Shown: positions 1 to 9,099, counted from the stretch's first letter. The stretch: DNA of 55,508 nucleotides from Saccharothrix sp. (GCF_031180885.1 NZ_JAPSLK010000055.1:1-55508); one strand, 5' to 3'. Notes: generated from the sequence alone by a model not told the origin. Made by a program: numbers and translations.

Positions 1-149
1 CCGATGGCGACCTCCAGCACGTCGCCGGTGGCCCGGGAGCGCACCCAGGCCCGGCCGCCGCCGAATTGGATCTTCTCGAACAGGCCGATGTCGCGGTCGT
101 AGCGGGCGGCGTACCGGTTCCACTTGTCGCGCAAGGTGTTGTCGTCCAT
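1..149 (-). CDS. SAM-dependent methyltransferase, N-terminal part (runs off left edge)
   Basis: Reading leftward from an ATG at 149, the first ~49 residues start MDDNTLRDKWNRYAARYD and reach GDVLEVAIG, the usual opening of a class I SAM methyltransferase with motif I (acidic residue, then G-x-G) just beginning at the window edge. A GGAGGA ribosome-binding site lies 5-10 bases upstream of the ATG. The P450 remnant ends 14 bases upstream on the same strand, so the two were probably co-transcribed. The substrate cannot be told because only the N-terminus is present. Confidence 0.7.
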   Translation of the reverse strand, partial: MDDNTLRDKWNRYAARYDRDIGLFEKIQFGGGRAWVRSRATGDVLEVAI

Positions 150-163
150 CGCGTCCTCCGGGG

Positions 164-320
164 TCACCAGGTGACGGGCAGTGCGGTCAGCCCGCCGGTG
201 AGGACGTCCCGGCGCACGTCGAGCCGGTCGGGTGGGACGGCCAGGCGCAGGGTCGGGAAGCGGGCGGTGAGCAGTTCCAGCGCGGTCTGGAGTTCGATGC
301 GGGCCAATGCTGCGCCGTGA
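164..320 (-). pseudogene. Cytochrome P450 C-terminal remnant
   Basis: The last ~52 residues of this frame match the end of bacterial P450s: a GAALARIEL helix following the heme-ligand loop, then the C-terminal GGLTALPVTW. A Cys-Ala-His-Gly stretch sits where the heme Cys should be, with one residue more than the normal C-x-G spacing, so the ligand loop may already be disturbed by the junction. Everything upstream (about 350 residues, including the I helix and ExxR) is missing; the frame continues only as antisense of the neighbouring AraC fragment. It cannot make a functional P450. Confidence 0.65.
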
Positions 321-872
321 GCGCAGCCTGCCCGGGATCTGCACCCCAACCACTGGGCCGCCGCCACGGTCGCGGGCACGCCCGCGGCAGCCGCCCTCGA
401 CGCCGCGCTTGCCACCGCCGCGGCGCCGTCGACCGCGGACCTCCGTGACGCAGCCTTGGCCCGTGCCCTCGCCGCGGCGCTGCTCCTGCTCGTCATGGCC
501 GAACCGGAGGGCAGCGGCCACCGCCTGCCCACGCACCAGGTGTTCGTCTGGTTCCGCGACGAGCTGGAGGCGGGCTTCCGCACCAGGCACAAGGTCGCCG
601 ACTACGCGGCCCGCCTGGGCTACTCGACCCGCACCCTCAACCGACTCGCCCGTGAGAACACCGGCCTCAGCGCCAAGCAGCTCATCGACGAGCGCGTCGT
701 GCTCGAAGCCAAACGCCTCCCCGCCCGCGGACCCGACCCGGTGGCACGGATCGCCGGACAACTCGGCTTCGACGATCCGTCCAACTTCTCCAAGTACTTC
801 CAGCACCGCACCGGGACGACCCCGGCCGCCTTCCGGGGCCGCTTCAGGCCGAGCGCCGAATCGTCCCGGTGA
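321..872 (+). pseudogene. AraC-family regulator, N-terminus lost
   Basis: The open frame contains an AraC-type DNA-binding domain at its end: two helix-turn-helix units (YSTRTLNRLARENTG and IAGQLGFDDPSNFSKYFQHRTGTTPAAFR). The preceding ~90 residues look like the end of the ligand-binding domain, but the frame is closed by a TGA at 318-320 and no normal start exists; the only candidates are internal TTG codons such as 456. The gene points away from the P450 remnant, and both have lost their 5' ends at the same point. One deletion through a divergent pair would explain this. Confidence 0.65.
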
Positions 873-1133
873 AGCCGAAGAGTGAAAGAGCCCGGCTGCA
901 ATTCAGCTCGTCATCGACACACACGCGACGTTGCCATCGGTAATTGCCCGTACCAGTCCTGTCGTTAGATTCCCGTGAATGCGCGATTGCGGTGTCGAGC
1001 CGAAGAATGCTACCGGCACCCCGGTCGGTGTGGAAGGCCCCGATCCTGATCACGGACAGACCCCCCCACCGCGTCGTGGGCGGACGTAGCGTGCTGACGA
1101 CGCCACTGATCTTCATCGAATTGAGAAGCGCGC

Positions 1134-1784
1134 ATGCCTATTGAACTTCCCGATTCCGGTGTTCCTCCCGCCTCCGCTGTCCCGTCGTCCTCGCCGCTGT
1201 CGCGGCGCACGTTCATCGCGACCACCGGCGTCGTGGCGGGCGGTGCGGTCGTCGGGCCGTCGCTGCTCGGCGCCGCCGAACCGGCGACGGCCGCCGAACC
1301 GGCGGCTGCCACCGCAGGACCGGGCAGTCGCGTCTCGTTGACCGTCAACGGCACCCGGCAGACCGTGGTGGTCGACAACCGGACATCGCTGCTGGACCTG
1401 CTGCGCGAACACCTCGGGCTGACCGGGACCAAGAAGGGGTGCGACGCCGGCGCCTGCGGGGCGTGCACGGTGTTGGTCGACGGTCGCCGGGCCAATGCCT
1501 GCCTGACGCTGGCCGTCCGCTTGGAGGGCGCCGAGGTCACCACGATCGAAGGGCTGGCGGGAGACAAGTTGCACCCGTTGCAGCAGGCTTTCATCGACCA
1601 GGACGCGTTCCAGTGCGGCTTCTGCACGCCCGGCCAGATCATGTCGGGCGTCGCCTGCATCCGTGAGGGCCACACCCGCTCGGCGGAGGAGATCCGGGAG
1701 TGGATGAGCGGGAACCTGTGCCGCTGCGGCTGCTACGTGAAGATCGTCAGGGCGGTCCAGCAGGCCGCCGCACAGGGGCGGTGA
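1134..1784 (+). CDS. paoA: Aldehyde oxidoreductase, [2Fe-2S] subunit with Tat signal (PaoA-like)
   Basis: This 216-residue protein starts at ATG 1134. A twin-arginine signal (SRRTFIATTG, Arg at 24-25) is followed by an Ala-rich h-region. A plant-type ferredoxin domain comes next with C103-x4-C108-x2-C111, then the second [2Fe-2S] domain with CGFCTPGQ and CRCGCY. This is the small subunit of xanthine dehydrogenase-family enzymes, passing electrons between the molybdopterin site and FAD. The Tat signal makes it the PaoA/YagT type, in which the assembled complex is exported by hitch-hiking on this subunit. The FAD subunit gene begins 7 bases downstream. Confidence 0.9.
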   Translation: MPIELPDSGVPPASAVPSSSPLSRRTFIATTGVVAGGAVVGPSLLGAAEPATAAEPAAATAGPGSRVSLTVNGTRQTVVVDNRTSLLDLLREHLGLTGTKKGCDAGACGACTVLVDGRRANACLTLAVRLEGAEVTTIEGLAGDKLHPLQQAFIDQDAFQCGFCTPGQIMSGVACIREGHTRSAEEIREWMSGNLCRCGCYVKIVRAVQQAAAQGR

Positions 1785-1791
1785 CGCGGAC

Positions 1792-2772
1792 GTGTTCCCC
1801 TTCTCCTACACCAAGGTCTCGACCGTGCGCGAAGCGCTCGCGGCAGGGCAACGGGGCGGTCGCTTCATCGCCGGCGGGACCACGCTGGTCGACCTGATGC
1901 GCGAGACCGTCGAACGTCCTGGCGCGCTGGTCGACATCAGCGCTCTGCCGATGCGGCACGTCCGGGTCACGGCCGGCGGCGGTGTGCGGATCGGCGCGCT
2001 GGTGCGGATGGCCGACGCCGCCGTCAACCGGACGGTGCGCGCCGCCTACCCGGTCATCGCCGAGGCACTGGAGCTGAGCGCTTCCGCGCAACTGCGGAAC
2101 ATGGCCACGATCGGTGGCAACATCATGCAGCGCACCAGGTGCGCGTACTTCCGGGATGTCTCCGCACCCTGCAACAAGCGCAGGCCGGGTTCGGGGTGCG
2201 CGGCGTTGGGCGGGTACAACCGCACGCACGCGATCCTCGGAGGCTCGGAGCACTGCGTGGCCACCCATCCCTCGGATCTCGCCGTGGCCTTGACCGCGCT
2301 GGAGGCGACCGTGCACCTGGCCGGACCGGCCGGGGAACGCCGGGTGGCCTTCGCCGACTTCCTGCTCCGGCCGGGGAACACACCGGATCGGGAACAGGAC
2401 CTGCGCCCCGGTGAGCTGATCACCTTCGTGGAGGTCCCGGCGCTTCCGCGCACGTCGCGGTCCGGGTACCTGAAGGTGCGCGACCGGCAGAGCTATGAAT
2501 TCGCCCTGACCTCCGCGGCGGTGGCGCTCGACATCCGCGGCGGGGTGATCCGCACGGCGAGGGTCGCCGCGGGCGGTGTGGGCACCGTGCCCTGGAAGCT
2601 GTCCGCCGTGGAGCAGCAGCTGGTGGGCAGACGACCGTCGGCGAAGCTGTGGGCCGAGGCGGCCGAACGGGCGGCGGACGGCGCTCAGCCGCTGGAGCAC
2701 AACGGATTCAAGGTGGACCTGCTCAAGCACACCGTGGAACGTCAGCTGCGCGTGGTGGGAGGCAACAAGTGA
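1792..2772 (+). CDS. paoB: Aldehyde oxidoreductase, FAD-binding subunit (PaoB-like)
   Basis: The 326-residue protein starts at GTG 1792. It has the FAD-binding PCMH fold (FIAGGTTLVDLM near residue 25, then IGGNIMQRTRCAYFRD) followed by the CO dehydrogenase flavoprotein C-terminal domain. The segment after IGGN carries extra cysteines (RCAYF, PCNKR, SGCAA, SEHC) as in E. coli PaoB, where they bind an additional [4Fe-4S] cluster; that function here is by analogy. Its TGA overlaps the GTG of the large subunit by four bases (GTGA), indicating translational coupling. Confidence 0.9.
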   Translation: MFPFSYTKVSTVREALAAGQRGGRFIAGGTTLVDLMRETVERPGALVDISALPMRHVRVTAGGGVRIGALVRMADAAVNRTVRAAYPVIAEALELSASAQLRNMATIGGNIMQRTRCAYFRDVSAPCNKRRPGSGCAALGGYNRTHAILGGSEHCVATHPSDLAVALTALEATVHLAGPAGERRVAFADFLLRPGNTPDREQDLRPGELITFVEVPALPRTSRSGYLKVRDRQSYEFALTSAAVALDIRGGVIRTARVAAGGVGTVPWKLSAVEQQLVGRRPSAKLWAEAAERAADGAQPLEHNGFKVDLLKHTVERQLRVVGGNK

Positions 2773-4949
2773 ACCAGGCCGTCGGTGCGCCCCTGTCCCG
2801 TGTGGACGGAAAGCTGAAGGTGACCGGACAGGCGCCCTACGCCGCCGACCACCACGTCGACGGCGTCGCCCACGGGGTGATCGTCTCGAGCACCGTCGGA
2901 GCCGGGCGGATCACCGGTGTCGACACCGGATCGGCCCTCGCGCAGCCCGGCGTGCTGTCGGTGATCACGCACGACAACGCGCCCAGGCTGCCGTACCGCC
3001 CGTACCGCAACTTCCTCGTTCCCCCGGGGGAGCGGCTGCACGTCCTGCAGGACGACCAGGTCCACTTCTTCGGACAGCCGGTCGCGGTCGTGGTCGCCGA
3101 GACCCTGGAGGCCGCGCAGCACGCCGCGAGCCTGGTCGATGTCGCCTACGACGGCCGGCCGCCGACCCTGGACCTGACCGGCGCCCCGACCAACGAGCCC
3201 TTCAGCTACGCGCGGGGGGACGCGGGGGGCGCGCTGGGTTCGGCCGCGGTTCGGCTGGAGATGACCTACCGGGCCGCCCGCAACCACCACAACGCCCTGG
3301 AGCCGCACGCCACCATCGCCCTCTGGGACGGCGATCGGCTGACCGTGTGGGACAAGACCCAGTACCTGGTCGGCGCGCAGGGCGAACTCGCCGCCGTGTT
3401 CGACATCCCGGTCGAGGCGGTGCGGGTCATCTGCCCGTTCATCGGTGGCGCGTTCGGCAACGGCCTGCGGTGCTGGCCGCACACCGTCGTCGCGGCGCTC
3501 GCCGCACGCGTGACCAAACGCCCGGTCAAAGTGGTGCTGACCCGCCGGCAGCTGTACTTCGGCGTGGGATACCGGCCCACCTACGAGTACAGCGTGCGTC
3601 TCGGCGGCGACCGGCAGGGCCGGCTCAGCGCCATGACCCACGACGCGAGGTTCGAGACCTCACGCTACGAGCGGCACGGCGAAGGCATCCAGGCCCTCGG
3701 GCAGATGCTCTACGAGACCCCCAACGTCAGCCAGACGTTCCGGAACGTGCCGTTGGACGTGAGCACCCCCACCTGGATGCGCGGGCCCGGCTACTCCACC
3801 GCCGCCTACGCCATCGAGTCGGCGCTCGACGAACTCGCCCACGAACTGGGTGTCGATCCGATCGAGCTGCGGCTGCGCAACGAACCCGACGACGACCCGG
3901 CCAGCGGGCTGCCCTTCTCGACGCGGCGGCTGCGCGAGTGCCTGGCGATCGGCGCCCGCGAGTTCGGCTGGCACAAGCGCAAACCCGAACCGCGCTCCAC
4001 GGTCGACGGCGACCGGCTCATCGGCATCGGCATGGCCGCCGGCGCCTACCACACGCTGCGGGGCGCGGCGCGGGCCTACGCGCGTCTGACCGCCGAAGGC
4101 GCCGCACTGGTCCAGGCAGGGGCCAGTGACATGGGGCCGGGCACCTACACCTCCATGACCCAGATCGCCGCCGACGCGCTGGGCCTGACGATGAGCACCG
4201 TGCGGTTCGAACTCGGCGACTCCACCATGCCCCAGGTTCCGCCGCACGGCGGCTCGCAAACCATGGCCAGCGTCGGCTCCGCCGTCCAGAACGCCTGCGA
4301 CCAGCTCCGACAACAGGCCATCACCCTCGCCGTCACCGACGAACGGTCGCCCCTGCACGGGGTCAAGGCCGAGGACGTCATCGTCCGGGACGGCGGCATG
4401 AGGGTGAAGAACGATCCCACGCGCGGCGAGACCTACCGGCAACTGCTCACCCGCCTCAACCGCACCCACCTGGAGGTCATCGGGTCCTACGCGCCACCCC
4501 AGCAGCCGCGGTTCTCCACCTACGCCTACGCCGCGACGTTCGCCGAGGTCGCCGTGGACGCCAGGCTGGGCGTGGTCCGGGTGCGGCGGATGCTCGGCGT
4601 CTACGACGCGGGCCGCATCGTCAACCCGAAACTCGCGGACAGCCAGGCCCTCGGGGCAATGGTGGGCGGCATCGGCATGACTCTGCTGGAGCACACGGTC
4701 ACCGACCGCCGCGACGGCCGGATCGTGAACGCCAACTTCGCCGACTACCTGGTGCCCGTCAACGCCGACGTCCCCGACCTGCGGGCGATCTACCTGGAGG
4801 GCAACGACCCCGATGCCGACCCCATCGGCGTCAAGGGCCTGGGTGAGGTCGTGATGGTCGGCGTCGCGCCCGCGATCGCCAACGCCGTCTTCCACGCCAC
4901 CGGCCGCCGCGTCCGCGAGCTGCCCATCACCGCGGAGGCACTGCTCTGA
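2769..4949 (+). CDS. paoC: Aldehyde oxidoreductase, molybdopterin-binding subunit (PaoC-like)
   Basis: Starting at the GTG that overlaps the paoB stop, the protein has 726 residues, close to E. coli PaoC (~730). The opening GAPLSRVDGKLKVTGQAPYAAD is typical of the a/b hammerhead domain, and the two molybdopterin-binding domains follow. The catalytic glutamate is in VKGLGEVV near residue 693, and the molybdopterin loop IGGAFGNG is present. Family members oxidise aromatic and other aldehydes in the periplasm or outside the membrane. In-frame starts as far upstream as 2649 would extend over paoB and are unlikely. With 1134 and 1792 this makes a complete enzyme. Confidence 0.9.
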   Translation: MNQAVGAPLSRVDGKLKVTGQAPYAADHHVDGVAHGVIVSSTVGAGRITGVDTGSALAQPGVLSVITHDNAPRLPYRPYRNFLVPPGERLHVLQDDQVHFFGQPVAVVVAETLEAAQHAASLVDVAYDGRPPTLDLTGAPTNEPFSYARGDAGGALGSAAVRLEMTYRAARNHHNALEPHATIALWDGDRLTVWDKTQYLVGAQGELAAVFDIPVEAVRVICPFIGGAFGNGLRCWPHTVVAALAARVTKRPVKVVLTRRQLYFGVGYRPTYEYSVRLGGDRQGRLSAMTHDARFETSRYERHGEGIQALGQMLYETPNVSQTFRNVPLDVSTPTWMRGPGYSTAAYAIESALDELAHELGVDPIELRLRNEPDDDPASGLPFSTRRLRECLAIGAREFGWHKRKPEPRSTVDGDRLIGIGMAAGAYHTLRGAARAYARLTAEGAALVQAGASDMGPGTYTSMTQIAADALGLTMSTVRFELGDSTMPQVPPHGGSQTMASVGSAVQNACDQLRQQAITLAVTDERSPLHGVKAEDVIVRDGGMRVKNDPTRGETYRQLLTRLNRTHLEVIGSYAPPQQPRFSTYAYAATFAEVAVDARLGVVRVRRMLGVYDAGRIVNPKLADSQALGAMVGGIGMTLLEHTVTDRRDGRIVNANFADYLVPVNADVPDLRAIYLEGNDPDADPIGVKGLGEVVMVGVAPAIANAVFHATGRRVRELPITAEALL

Positions 4950-5041
4950 CCACGCTGGTCCACCCCGTGCCGGGGAGCGGGGTTTCTCCCTTTGAGACGA
5001 GCTCACACCACCCGTGCCGCACAGGCACGACACTGACGGAC

Positions 5042-5929
5042 ATGACGTCTGAGCAGGACAACGGTGGGATGGAGCTCGGGCGGTTCCTGCGCGCCTGCCG
5101 GGCCAAGGTCACCCCCGCCGAGGTAGGCCTCCCGGCGGGCGCCGGGAGGCGCCGCACACCCGGCTTGCGCCGCGAGGAACTGGCCTGGCTCGCCGGGGTG
5201 AGCATCGACTACTACACGCGGCTGGAACAGGGCAAGAAGGCCCGCCCCAGCCCGTCGGTCGTCGGCGCCCTCGCCCGGGCGCTGCGCCTGGACGAAGCCG
5301 ATCGGGAGCGCCTGCGGGCGCTGGCTGCCGGGACCGCACGGCACGTGCCCGAGGGGAGGACCGCGGTCGAGCGGAGAGTGCGGCCCGGCACGGTGCTGTT
5401 GTTGAACAGCCTGCGGCCCAACCCCGCGCACCTGCTCGACCAGGGCATGACGCTGCTCGCGTGGAACCCCGGTGGGCTGCGCATGTACCCGGGGATCGAG
5501 GACTGGCCGGTCGAGCACCGCAACGTCGCACGCTACGTGCTCCTGCACCCGGCGGCCCGGACGCTGCTCGACGACTGGGAAGACCAGGTCCGTTGCTGCG
5601 TGGCGTACCTGCGGGCGTCGGTCGAGAGGGATCCGGGTACCCCGGCTCTCATCGGCCTCGTCCGCGAGCTGGTGCTCGAAAGCCCGGAGTTCGCGCGGCT
5701 CTGGAAGCGGCAGGACGTGCAGGGGCACCCGCACGGCCGGCGGGTCCTGCACCACCCGGACGTCGGCACCATCACCCTGCGCTTCCAGGTCATGCACCTG
5801 GTGGGCGCCCGCGGCTGGCGCACGGTCACGTACTACGCCGACCCGGGCACCGCCGACCACGACGGCATGGTGATGCTCGACATGGCCGCGGACGACCACG
5901 CGGCGCATCCGACCGAGCCGCCGGGCTGA
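5042..5929 (+). CDS. XRE-family regulator with MmyB-like ligand-binding domain
   Basis: The 295-residue protein starts at ATG 5042; an in-frame upstream extension to 4967 lacks family similarity. Residues ~10-85 form a helix-turn-helix of the XRE type (LGRFLRACRAKVTP, RTPGLRREELAWLAGVSIDYYTRLEQG). The remainder is the MmyB-like ligand domain (LLNSLRPNPAHLLDQGMTLLAWNPG near residue 120). Such proteins in actinobacteria usually bind fatty-acyl or other hydrophobic ligands and control a nearby reductase or dehydrogenase. It lies ~90 bases downstream of paoC on the same strand and could regulate it; this is inference. Confidence 0.85.
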   Translation: MTSEQDNGGMELGRFLRACRAKVTPAEVGLPAGAGRRRTPGLRREELAWLAGVSIDYYTRLEQGKKARPSPSVVGALARALRLDEADRERLRALAAGTARHVPEGRTAVERRVRPGTVLLLNSLRPNPAHLLDQGMTLLAWNPGGLRMYPGIEDWPVEHRNVARYVLLHPAARTLLDDWEDQVRCCVAYLRASVERDPGTPALIGLVRELVLESPEFARLWKRQDVQGHPHGRRVLHHPDVGTITLRFQVMHLVGARGWRTVTYYADPGTADHDGMVMLDMAADDHAAHPTEPPG

Positions 5930-6022
5930 CCGGGCATCCCGCCCCGGCGATCACGCGTGGCTTCACCGGACCTGGTGAGCCGCGTGACGCGGGAACGCCT
6001 TCCGGGCGCAGAAGAGCAGTCA

Positions 6023-6322
6023 GTGAGGGGAGAGTGGTTCGAGATGCGCGACCTGGCGCACGACTTGGCGGGCTGGACGCCGCCGTACGCGGTGGCGAGC
6101 GTGGTCGCGGTGCGGGGCAGCGCGCCTCGCGAGGTGGGCGCGGCGTTGGCCGTGCACCCGTCAGGGAAGGTGGTGGGCAGCGTCTCCGGCGGCTGTGTGG
6201 AAGGCGCGGTTCACGAGCTGGCGATGTCGGTGCTGGCGTCCGGTCGCCCGCAGCGCGCCCGGTTCGGGTACTCCGATTCGCAGGACGCTCGCGCACTCCT
6301 TTGTGAACGGACATCGGCTTGA
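6023..6322 (+). pseudogene. XdhC/PaoD-like molybdenum-enzyme maturation factor, C-terminus lost
   Basis: The product (~99 residues from GTG 6023, or ~92 from ATG 6044) matches the start of XdhC/CoxI proteins: ASVVAVRGSAPREVGAALAVHPSGKVVGSVSGGCVEGAVHELA, with the conserved GSVSGGCVE loop. Family members are ~300-370 residues and carry a second Rossmann domain. Here the frame stops just after FGYSDSQDA, where the family normally continues into a conserved CGG stretch. The following bases belong to an SDR gene. The XdhC family inserts sulfurated Mo cofactor into enzymes such as PaoABC, so the break matters for the operon at 1134-4949. Confidence 0.75.
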
Positions 6323-6339
6323 CCCCGTCCCGAGTTCCC

Positions 6340-6981
6340 GTGAGCAAGATCTGGTTCGTCACCGGTTCCTCGCGTGGGTTCGGGCGCCAGTTCGTCGGGG
6401 CGGCCCTGGACCGTGGCGACAAGGTCGTGGCGACCGATCGGAACACCGACTCCCTGGCGGATCTGGTCGCCGTGCACGGCGAGTCACTTCTCCCGCTGGT
6501 TCTGGACGTCACCGACCGGGCCGCTGTCATCGAAGCCGTCGAGCGGGCGCACGAGCACTTCGGTCGCCTGGACGTGGTGGTGAACAACGCCGGGCACGGC
6601 TTGCCCGGTGCTCTCGAAGAGCGGGCGGAACAGCAGGTGCGCGCCGGGTTCGAGACCAACTTCTTCGGCGCTCTCTGGCTCGTCCAGGCGGTCCTGCCCA
6701 TCCTGTGCCAACAGGGCAGCGGCCACATCGTCCAGATCTCCACCGCAGGTGGCGTGTCCGACTTGCCCGCGGTCGACGGCCACAGCGCGTCCAGATGGGC
6801 GCTGGAGGGCCTCACCGAGGCCCTCGCGCTGGAGGCTGCCGGCTTCGGGATCAAGGTCACCCTGGTCGAACCCGATGACTTCGCCGCCGACCGGCCGATC
6901 ACCGCCGGTCCGGCCCTGCTGAAGATCGTGGACGCCGAGAACCCACCGCTACGGGCCTACCTCGACACCTCACCGCTCTGA
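6340..6981 (+). CDS. Short-chain dehydrogenase-like protein lacking catalytic Tyr and Lys
   Basis: The SDR fold is clear: VTGSSRGFGRQF cofactor loop near residue 8, NNAGHG near 85 and a Ser-containing strand (QISTAGG). The usual YSASK reads HSASR here, so the catalytic Tyr (position ~148) is His and the Lys (~152) is Arg. With GTG 6340 the protein has 213 residues against ~270-290 for close relatives, and the section after LVEPDDFAADRP looks internally shortened before VDAENPPLRAYL. An upstream TTG (6319) overlaps the XdhC fragment. It may be a decaying gene or a non-catalytic SDR; no frameshift is visible. Confidence 0.7.
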   Translation: MSKIWFVTGSSRGFGRQFVGAALDRGDKVVATDRNTDSLADLVAVHGESLLPLVLDVTDRAAVIEAVERAHEHFGRLDVVVNNAGHGLPGALEERAEQQVRAGFETNFFGALWLVQAVLPILCQQGSGHIVQISTAGGVSDLPAVDGHSASRWALEGLTEALALEAAGFGIKVTLVEPDDFAADRPITAGPALLKIVDAENPPLRAYLDTSPL

Positions 6982-7109
6982 TCGGCGATCCGGGACGGAA
7001 CGTGATACCCGGCCGGGTGGCCGAAAGCTGCCGCGCGACCGGCCGCAGGGCCTCTACGGTCTGGCCGGCGGTGACCGGACGGCATGGGCGGAAGCGAGGC
7101 GGAGCGCGC

Positions 7110-7172
7110 GTGATCAGGGTAGTGGTGGTGGACGACGAGGCGCTGGTCCGGTCGGGGTTCGGGCTCATCCCG
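7110..7172 (+). pseudogene. Response-regulator N-terminal fragment
   Basis: A GTG at 7110 with a GGAG 6 bases upstream begins VIRVVVVDDEALVRSGFGLI, the standard first strand and acidic pair of a NarL-type receiver domain. The similarity ends after ~21 codons, where recombinase-like sequence starts in another frame. Only the start of the gene remains. Confidence 0.55.
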
Positions 7173-7177
7173 GGAGT

Positions 7178-7260
7178 GTGCAGTCGGTGCGGACGATCCT
7201 GGACAACCCCCGCTACACCGGCCGCCAGCTCGGCGGCGGCCACGTGGGCGCATGTAAGCG
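7178..7260 (+). pseudogene. Serine recombinase fragment
   Basis: The frame starting near 7178 encodes SVRTILDNPRYTGRQ, the conserved Recombinase-domain segment of large serine recombinases (S-x-R-T-I-L-x-N-P-x-Y-T-G-R-Q). Similarity ends about 15 residues later. From there to 7609 (~350 bases) I see no recognisable gene on either strand. Confidence 0.5.
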
Positions 7261-7609
7261 CCAGGACGGGGCGATCAGCGCGCCCGGGCCGAACTCACCC
7301 ACCGCACGAGCTGCGGCGGGCCTTCCCGGAAGCTCGTGCGCACCCGCTCAGGCCAGCGCGGGTACCGGATCCGCTGGGCCAAGGCGGACACCCGTTCGCG
7401 CTTCGGCCGGGGAGGCGCGTTCGATGCGCCGCCGGCTCTGTGCACGCCACCGGAGACGGTCGCAGCACGAGGCCCGGGAACACCGGTCCCTCCTTCGTCA
7501 CCTGCCACAGGCGCGGTCGAGCCCCGCACCCGCCCACGCCGCCACAGCCAGACCTCGTGTGGTCTCAAGTCGACGTCGTGACGGCCTGCTGCAAGTGCGC
7601 TAACAGGCG

Positions 7610-8155
7610 ATGATGCTTAAGCGACAAGGGTGTGTGGAGTTCGATTTCGGCATCGACGGGTACCGGCCGCGATGGCTGTGCGGGTGGCGAGTTGTGGAAG
7701 CCGAGCACGGTGAGCGGCTGCGTGGGTTGGTCGGCCGGGTGCTCACTCGCGGTTGGGTGGCGGTGGACCCGGAAACGGAGATGTGGTTCAACCAGTGGCC
7801 GGTGCTGCTGGACTTCGAGGGCGAGCAGGTCGAGATCAACCACAAAGGGGCCTGCGACATGTCCATCACCTGGAACACCATCGATCCGGCTCGACCGGTG
7901 GTCTGGGGCGACCTCCGATTGATTTGGCGCGATGACATCGCGTCCCATTTGGTGCTCTCGCGGGGCGAGACCGTACGCGCTGTCGATCTGCTCGAGTGGG
8001 AGGTCCACGACGACGTCGAGGACGACGAGGTCCGCGACATCGCGGTCGCCCTCACCATCGGGAACACCGAGCTGGTGATCTACAACGAAACCGACGACAA
8101 CCAGCTGCGAACCGCCCCGCCGACCCCATGGCACCGCCGCCACCACATCGGCTGA
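7610..8155 (+). CDS. Hypothetical protein, acidic, 181 residues
   Basis: The frame has the expected actinobacterial GC3 pattern from ATG 7610 (a second ATG follows at 7613). The N-terminus is short and basic, followed by Trp-rich strands (RPRWLCGWRVVEAEHG, EMWFNQWPVLLDFEGEQVEINHKG) and an acidic C-terminal part (EWEVHDDVEDDEVRD). There is no signal peptide or membrane segment. I do not recognise the family. It sits just upstream of the IS3 left end and downstream of recombinase scraps, so it may be mobile-element cargo. Confidence 0.6.
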   Translation: MMLKRQGCVEFDFGIDGYRPRWLCGWRVVEAEHGERLRGLVGRVLTRGWVAVDPETEMWFNQWPVLLDFEGEQVEINHKGACDMSITWNTIDPARPVVWGDLRLIWRDDIASHLVLSRGETVRAVDLLEWEVHDDVEDDEVRDIAVALTIGNTELVIYNETDDNQLRTAPPTPWHRRHHIG

Positions 8156-8247
8156 CCAACCGTCCTCGTACCCAGAACCCTTCGGAGGACGAGAAGTGAA
8201 CCGCCCCGGTTTTGATGGGGGCTCCATTGCGTGTGGAGGATGGAGTC

Positions 8248-8568
8248 ATGGCAGGAACGTCACGGCACTCGGCTGAGGTGCGGCAGCGGGCGGTGCGGCT
8301 GGTTCAGGAGCATGTGGGCGAGTACCCGTCGTGGTGGGCGGCGGTGTGCTCGATCGCGCCGGAGTTCGGTGTGACCCCGGAGACGCTGCGCAAGTAGATC
8401 CGGCAGGCCGAGGCCGATCGGGGCACCGGTCAGGAGACCGCGGCGGAGGAGTCGGCGGAGTTGCGACGTCTTCGGCGTGAGGTGGCGGAGTTGAAGCGTG
8501 CCAACGAGATCCTGAAGTCCGCGGCGGGTTTCTTCGCGGCGGAGCCCGACCGCCCCGCGCAACGGTGA
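8248..8568 (+). pseudogene. IS3-family OrfA with in-frame amber codon
   Basis: ATG 8248 begins a helix-turn-helix transposase OrfA (HSAEVRQRAVRLVQEH, then VCSIAPEFGVTPETLRK). The next codon, normally Trp, is TAG (8395-8397). The frame resumes as IRQAEADRG and a leucine-zipper segment (ELRRLRREVAELKRANEILK) to a stop at 8566-8568. A single TGG-to-TAG change explains the interruption. Confidence 0.8.
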
Positions 8569-9097
8569 TCGACTACATCGACCGGCACAAACAGGAGTTC
8601 GGGGTCGAGCCGATCTGTCGTGTCCTGCGCCGGGCAGGCGTGCGGATCGCCCCGTCCACCTACTACGCGGCCAAGACCCGCCCCGTTCGGCGCGATCGGT
8701 GCGCGACGAGCGGCTCAAGAGCGAGATCCTGGCCGCTTGGAGGGAGAACTACGAGGTCTACGGAGCACGGAAGATCTGGATCGCGTTGTGCCACAAAGGA
8801 ATCACGGTCGCCCGGTGCACGGTCGAGCGGCTGATGCGCCAACCGGGCATCACCGGCGTGGTGCGCGGCCGTCCCCGCCGCACCACGATCCCGGCCAAGG
8901 ACGGGGCGCCGTGCCGGCGACCCGGTGGACCGGGACTTCACCGCCGGACGGCCGAACGCGTTGTGGGTGGCGGACTTCACCTACGTGCCGACCTGGTCGG
9001 GCACGGTCTACGTCGCGTTCGTGATCGACGTGTTCTCCCGCCGGATCGTGGGCTGGAAGGCCGACACCTCCATGCGCACCGCGCTGGTGCTCGACGA
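8565..9097 (+). pseudogene. IS3-family OrfB (DDE integrase), frameshifted and truncated
   Basis: Three successive frames give one IS3 OrfB. They are IDRHKQEFGVEPICRVLRRAGV (from 8565), then RDERLKSEILAAWRENYEVYGARKIW (from ~8699), then VDRDFTAGRPNALWVADFTYV with VIDVFSRRIVGWK (from ~8925). Frame changes lie near 8690 and 8910. The WVADFTY (first Asp) and VIDVFSR (second Asp) blocks are present, but the frame stops matching at ~9097, before the DDE glutamate, so it is inactive. Confidence 0.8.
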
Positions 9098-9099
9098 AC

